A stretch of DNA of 9,436 bases from Dehalococcoidia bacterium UBA3254 (GTDB lineage: Bacteria; Chloroflexota; Dehalococcoidia; Dehalococcoidales; UBA3254), in NCBI GenBank assembly GCA_002362735.1, contig DEUU01000047.1, positions 21,916-31,351 of the forward strand. The letters run 5' to 3'. Of the stretch, positions 6,395 through 9,436 are shown piece after piece; position 1 is the stretch's first letter, and the number at the start of each line of letters is the position of its first letter. The notes under the pieces are model-generated. The model ran no database searches and was not told the DNA's origin. It saw nothing but the letters and a program-made list of their open reading frames with translations. A program made the position numbers and the translations under genes.

Positions 6395-7393
6395 ATAGAT
6401 CTAAATCTTATTTTCATCATCTTTGTGATCTTCATCGCATTAGCGTTCGATTTTACCAATGGAATGCATGATGCGGCAAATTCCATTTCTACCATCGTTT
6501 CTACAAGAGTCCTTTCTCCTCAGCAAGCTGTCATCTGGGCTGCTTTCTTTAACTTCATTGCGTTTCTGGTTTTTGGAACAACCGTTGCTTCTACTATTGG
6601 CAAAGGTATGATTGATATCAACACCGTCACTCCCACGGTGATTTTTGCCGGGCTCATCGGTGCCATAACCTGGAATCTTATTACATGGCGCCTGGGACTA
6701 CCCAGCAGCTCATCTCACGCTTTAATCGGGGGATATGCTGGAGCTGCCATAGCCAGGAGCGGTTTTGGGGTTATAATTCTTGCGGGTTGGTATAAGACCC
6801 TTATTTTTATCATTCTGGCTCCGGCTATAGGATTAATTTTAGGATTTATTTTAAGGGTAGCTATAACCTGGATAGTTTATAAACAAAAGCCAAGCGTGAT
6901 TAACAGGTGGTCTCGGATTGCTCAATTATTCTCAGCCGCCGCCTACAGCCTTGGTCACGGCGGCAACGATGCCCAGAAAACGATGGGAATTATTACCAGT
7001 CTGCTATTTACCGGAGGGCTAATCAGTGAATTTAGGATTCCTTTATGGGTAGTGCTATCTGCACAGGCAGCTATTGCGATTGGTACTCTAAGTGGAGGCT
7101 GGCGTATAGTTAAGACAATGGGGCAAAAAATCACGCAGCTTGTACCGCTGGATGGCTTTTGTGCTGAAACAGCCAGCGCCATCAGTATCTTTACGGCAAC
7201 TCATCTCGGAGTCCCGGTAAGCACAACTCATGTTATCACGGGAGCCATTTCCGGAGTAGGAGCGGTAAGACGTTTTAGTGCTGTTAGATGGGGAGTGACG
7301 TTAAATATTGTCTGGGCATGGGTAATGACCATTCCGGCAGCCGGGATTATCGGAGCTCTAATTTATTTTTTCACCCGGGTGTTTGTCCATTAG
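6395..7393 (+). CDS. pit: PiT-family inorganic phosphate transporter
   Basis: An integral membrane transporter that imports inorganic phosphate (as metal-phosphate in PitA-type proteins) using the cation gradient. Numbered from 6395, both halves of the inverted-repeat family signature are present: NGMHDAAN (22-29) and GHGGNDAQKTMG (187-198). Each is paired with a downstream loop: GLPSSSSHALIGG (101-113) and GVPVSTTHVITGAISG (272-287). About ten hydrophobic segments are visible and the ~332-residue length is typical. The only standard start is GTG at 6425, but it cuts into the first membrane helix and has no ribosome site. ATA at 6395 has AGGGAG (6383-6388) six bases upstream and yields MDLNLIFIIFVIFIALAF, the usual PiT N-terminus; I prefer it. 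Four Pho-box-like repeats precede it. The DUF47/PhoU-like partner often found beside pit is not adjacent. Confidence 0.9.
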   Translation: MDLNLIFIIFVIFIALAFDFTNGMHDAANSISTIVSTRVLSPQQAVIWAAFFNFIAFLVFGTTVASTIGKGMIDINTVTPTVIFAGLIGAITWNLITWRLGLPSSSSHALIGGYAGAAIARSGFGVIILAGWYKTLIFIILAPAIGLILGFILRVAITWIVYKQKPSVINRWSRIAQLFSAAAYSLGHGGNDAQKTMGIITSLLFTGGLISEFRIPLWVVLSAQAAIAIGTLSGGWRIVKTMGQKITQLVPLDGFCAETASAISIFTATHLGVPVSTTHVITGAISGVGAVRRFSAVRWGVTLNIVWAWVMTIPAAGIIGALIYFFTRVFVH

Positions 7394-7509
7394 ACAAAAG
7401 TGAAAAATTTCTCTTTCCATTTACAAAAGACACAGTTCTGCTTGTTGTTTCGCTATAGTAAATGATGAAATATTTGTACGGAAGAATGATTAAGGTCATG
7501 AATTTATAG

Positions 7510-7544
7510 AAAAGAGCAGATTAATAACCCCGTTCTTTTTTATT
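7510..7544 (+). terminator. Possible bidirectional terminator between pit and the GIY-YIG gene
   Basis: AAAAGAGC (7510-7517) can pair with GTTCTTTT (7532-7539), with one G-T wobble and a 14-nt loop, followed by TTATT. It is A/T-rich and weak, but it lies where the two convergent genes meet and could serve both directions. Confidence 0.35.
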
Positions 7545-7902
7545 GAAAGTTAAGCCCAGATACCAGGTCTTTGAAATTTAAAATCATCCTTCTAATCTCT
7601 CGTTCATTCCCGTTAATGAGATTTTTGATTTGCAGCTCTCGTTGTTCCGCAGCATATCTGTTAGAAAATATTTCGAAATATTGAAGCTTTGGGGTTAAGC
7701 CTTTTGTCGAAATGTTTTTACCATCGTTATGCTCGGAAAGTGTTTCCCTCAAGTTTCTGGTTTGACTGGCATAAAAAGCACCATTACTCAATTTTAAAAT
7801 ATAAACAAAGAATTGATTGGCTAATTTATCTTTAGCATCCCAGGCTCTGGAACGATTAATCACAGAGTTATAGCGATACGAAGTAAGTTTGTTGGCTAAC
7901 AT
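7540..7902 (-). CDS. Divergent GIY-YIG-like protein, probably catalytically impaired
   Basis: A 120-residue protein with a UPF0213/YhbQ-like GIY-YIG nuclease fold at about 31-113: FVYILKLSNGAFYASQT, LSEHN, STKGLTPKLQYFEIF, then RELQIKNL. The GIY half is VYI (33-35). In the second half the usual Y-x-G is Y-A-S (44-46). The catalytic arginine just before the LxEH motif is replaced by Thr54, although H58 and the metal-binding-type Glu89 remain. Canonical GIY-YIG enzymes need that arginine, so cleavage is doubtful. Residues 1-30 form an extra N-terminal segment not usual in this small family. The start is well supported: CGGAGG (7915-7910) lies 7 nt before the ATG. It could be a decaying single-domain endonuclease or a DNA-binding derivative. 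It is divergent from the neighbouring tRNA gene and outside the tRNA-bounded islet. Confidence 0.65.
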   Translation of the reverse strand: MLANKLTSYRYNSVINRSRAWDAKDKLANQFFVYILKLSNGAFYASQTRNLRETLSEHNDGKNISTKGLTPKLQYFEIFSNRYAAEQRELQIKNLINGNEREIRRMILNFKDLVSGLNFQ

Positions 7903-7937
7903 GCGTGGGCCTCCGATTTTTTTTGACAGCGACAGTA

Positions 7938-7966
7938 ATTATAAAGTACAGATTTATTCATATAAA
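7938..7966 (-). promoter_or_regulatory. Candidate promoter of the GIY-YIG gene
   Basis: On the minus strand: TTTATA (7966-7961), a 17-bp spacer, and a perfect TATAAT (7943-7938). Transcription would start near 7931, leaving a ~28-nt leader that contains the CGGAGG ribosome site. Confidence 0.4.
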
Positions 7967-8052
7967 TAGTATTTTGGTAATGGGAATCCTTTTGATAACT
8001 ACCATAAAACAAGGATTATCCGCTACCTACATCTAACGGCTATAATTTTCAG

Positions 8053-8081
8053 TTGAATTATAATAGATGCTAGTTTAAAAT
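8053..8081 (+). promoter_or_regulatory. Candidate promoter of tRNA-Gly
   Basis: TTGAAT (8053-8058), a 17-bp spacer, and TAAAAT (8076-8081). It would start transcription about 27 nt before the mature 5' end of the tRNA. Confidence 0.45.
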
Positions 8082-8114
8082 AAAGAATAACAGGATTTCA
8101 CATTACGGATAGTT

Positions 8115-8189
<75 letters not shown>

Positions 8190-8214
8190 TCACCTTTCGA
8201 CTTTAGATCGGGTT

Positions 8215-8565
8215 TCATTGTCCAAATAGCAATGTATTCAGTTTCTGTAGTACTTCCGAAGTTATCTCATCTGGCAATGAACATAATAATTCAGCATTAC
8301 GCGCTCGCCAATCAAGGCTTTTTACCTGATCGGATAAAATAGCTCCGGATACTGGTATTCCTTGAGGGAGAAGGACCTCGAATGGATAACCTTTGACCTG
8401 GCTGGTTACCGGACAAAAAATTGCTAATCCAGTTTTGCTATTATAACTCTTTGGTGAAAGCACCACTGCTGGACGGCGGCCAGCTTGCTCATGACCAGCC
8501 TGAGGATTTAATGTAATCCACACCACATCTCCACATTTAGGTACATATTTTTGAGAGCTTACCAT
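8215..8565 (-). CDS. mazF: MazF-family mRNA interferase toxin
   Basis: A 116-residue toxin closely matching E. coli MazF (111 residues), a ribosome-independent endoribonuclease that cuts mRNA at short sequence motifs and is neutralised by MazE. Conserved blocks: YVPKCGDVVWI (7-17), EQAGRRPAVVLSP (26-38), CPVTSQVKGYPFEV (51-64), and LSDQVKSLDWRAR (77-89). The catalytic pair corresponding to MazF R29 and T52 is present as R31 and T54, and E26 matches E24, so it looks active. Its ATG (8565-8563) overlaps the end of the antitoxin gene by 7 bp (ATGGTAA), the usual translational coupling with the antitoxin made first. It is the second gene of the operon and lies nearest to, and convergent with, tRNA-Gly. 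Confidence 0.95.
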   Translation of the reverse strand: MVSSQKYVPKCGDVVWITLNPQAGHEQAGRRPAVVLSPKSYNSKTGLAIFCPVTSQVKGYPFEVLLPQGIPVSGAILSDQVKSLDWRARNAELLCSLPDEITSEVLQKLNTLLFGQ

Positions 8566-8801
8566 GCTTCATTTCCGATGGCAGGTCCCGTTTCAATCTC
8601 ACGATGAATATTTTCTGGAGTGACTTTGGCCAGGAGTTGTTTAAGTGTTAACTGAGGCTTAGCAACAGGAGCGATAACCAATTTCCCATCTTCCGTGGAA
8701 ACCTCTACAGGAGAATCACTCTTTAAACCAACTTCAGAAGCATATGATTTAGGTATCCTCAAAGCTAGGCTATTGCCCCATTTTTGGACACGAGTTTTCA
8801 T
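8559..8801 (-). CDS. mazE: MazE-family antitoxin (AbrB-type DNA-binding)
   Basis: An 80-residue antitoxin that binds and blocks MazF and represses its own operon. Residues 1-45 form the SpoVT/AbrB swapped-hairpin DNA-binding domain: KTRVQKWGNSLALRIPKSY, then VEVSTEDGKLVIAPV. The acidic-to-amphipathic C-terminus (LTLKQLLAKVTPENIH...NEAW) is the toxin-binding tail and matches E. coli MazE well, including the final trp. An in-frame ATG exists at 8843, but the conserved family start is MKTRVQ at 8801-8799, preceded by GAGGAG with 6-7 nt spacing; the upstream ATG lies inside the operator and would not be used. It overlaps mazF by 7 bp. Confidence 0.93.
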   Translation of the reverse strand: MKTRVQKWGNSLALRIPKSYASEVGLKSDSPVEVSTEDGKLVIAPVAKPQLTLKQLLAKVTPENIHREIETGPAIGNEAW

Positions 8802-8817
8802 ATTTTGCTCCTCTCTA

Positions 8818-8860
8818 TTGTATCTACAATGAAGATACAACAAAGATGACTATTTGTCAA
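8818..8860 (-). promoter_or_regulatory. mazEF promoter with overlapping palindromic operator
   Basis: On the minus strand: a perfect TTGACA (8860-8855), a 17-bp spacer, and TATCTT (8837-8832). An 8-bp perfect inverted repeat, TTGTATCT / AGATACAA with 7-bp spacing (8818-8840), covers the -10 element and probable start site. MazE and MazEF complexes are known to repress their own promoter, so this palindrome is the likely autoregulatory operator. Confidence 0.7.
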
Positions 8861-8959
8861 TAAACCCGGCTTGATTTTGGTGTATTTGCATGGTAGGATT
8901 TTCTTCAAAGGAGGAGGCGGTCGGTACAGCAAGCGCTTCCCAGTTTTTTAGTTTGGTGG

Positions 8960-9004
<45 letters not shown>

Positions 9005-9128
9005 AATTAATTCCTTTTTAGTATTCGCCTCTTGCTCAATCTCTTTTCCATTCGGTTTTGCCATTTGCATAATCTATTGTCTGTAAGCTATAGTAGGTAT
9101 GTAATTTCCATGACCAAAAGGCTCCTTT

Positions 9129-9157
9129 TTGAAATTAAAAAAGGACTGCAGTATATA
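9129..9157 (+). promoter_or_regulatory. Candidate promoter of the zinc-ribbon gene
   Basis: TTGAAA (9129-9134; 5/6), a 17-bp spacer, and TATATA (9152-9157; 4/6). Transcription would start near 9164, giving a ~33-nt leader with AAGGA. The stretch from 9005 to 9128 shows no other recognisable feature. Confidence 0.4.
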
Positions 9158-9196
9158 TCTTTCAGATCCCTGATAAGTTTATTATAAGGATCGAAT

Positions 9197-9436
9197 TTGA
9201 CATTTTGTACTAATTGCGGCAAGCTGGTTAAAGAGCAACATAAATTCTGTCAGTCCTGCGGTATGCCGATCGAACCCGTAATGGAAGAAAACCAATCCCC
9301 TGCTTCGCCGGAACATCCGGCAGTCACCGGATCATATTCCACCACACTTCCCGTGGCTCCTGCCGAAACTATCAGAGTTATAATTCCTGACTTGCAGCTA
9401 TTGAGACCATTAGGGAAAAGAGATAGCTACTACCTG
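9197..9436 (+). CDS. Zinc-ribbon domain protein (partial, runs off the window)
   Basis: The first 80 codons of a gene that continues past the window. It begins with a compact zinc ribbon: C4-x2-C7 and C18-x2-C21 (FCTNCGKLV...KFCQSCGMPI), followed by a Pro/Ser/Glu-rich linker (about 29-60) and then a new segment, VIIPDLQLLRPLGKRDSYYL. Such N-terminal ribbons front many uncharacterised bacterial proteins, often membrane ones, so function is open. The start appears to be TTG at 9197: AAGGA (9186-9190) is 6 nt upstream, an in-frame TAA (9185-9187) closes the frame behind it, and later starts would lose the cysteines. Confidence 0.75.
   Translation, partial: MTFCTNCGKLVKEQHKFCQSCGMPIEPVMEENQSPASPEHPAVTGSYSTTLPVAPAETIRVIIPDLQLLRPLGKRDSYYL

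Noticed and set aside
7985..8017. Inverted repeat AATCCTT/AAGGATT upstream of tRNA-Gly
   Set aside because: The stem is only 7 bp with a 19-nt loop and no T tract or regulatory context; it is compatible with chance in A/T-rich DNA.

Overview
The window reads as an accessory-rich stretch of a bacterial chromosome of moderate, somewhat AT-leaning composition. Protein resemblances (a TreT-like trehalose synthase, an LpxL/PatA-like acyltransferase, a Thr/Ser/Pro-rich lipoprotein, a zinc-ribbon protein, and a remnant resembling QueG-like 4Fe-4S proteins) suggest a Chloroflexota-type organism, perhaps Dehalococcoidia. This is inference from family memory, not from a marker gene. Promoters look sigma-70-like, Shine-Dalgarno sites are clear in places, and several starts appear to be TTG or rarer codons.

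Left part (1-2765): a 460-residue MscS-type mechanosensitive channel whose usual C-terminal chamber region is replaced by two tandem copies of a roughly 100-residue domain. It is followed by a TreT-like GT4 glycosyltransferase. The 92-bp gap holds a strong Shine-Dalgarno site, a 9-codon mini-ORF and a large stem-loop just before the treT start. Together the pair looks like an osmotic-response unit: pressure relief plus compatible-solute synthesis.

Middle (2770-5573): a small helix-turn-helix/coiled-coil protein with possible operator repeats in its leader, a decayed gene remnant (about 3352-3618), and a lipoprotein with its own promoter. The lipoprotein gene overlaps tail to tail by 26 bp with a minus-strand lysophospholipid-acyltransferase-family gene.

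Right-middle (5574-7540): a stand-alone coiled-coil/PAS protein, a perfect-stem terminator, then a PiT phosphate transporter. The transporter promoter carries four hexamers at exact 11-bp spacing (three TTAACA and one TTAAGG) ending 12 bp before a perfect TATAAT. This is the architecture of a PhoB/PhoP-activated promoter. The best pit start seems to be ATA rather than the downstream GTG.

Right end (7540-9436): a minus-strand GIY-YIG-like protein lacking key catalytic residues, an intact tRNA-Gly(TCC), and a mazEF toxin-antitoxin operon. The operon is bracketed by the tRNA 3' half and an exact 45-bp second copy of it. That bracketing marks a tiny (about 770 bp of cargo) tRNA-targeted islet without an integrase. 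A truncated zinc-ribbon gene begins at 9197 and runs off the window.
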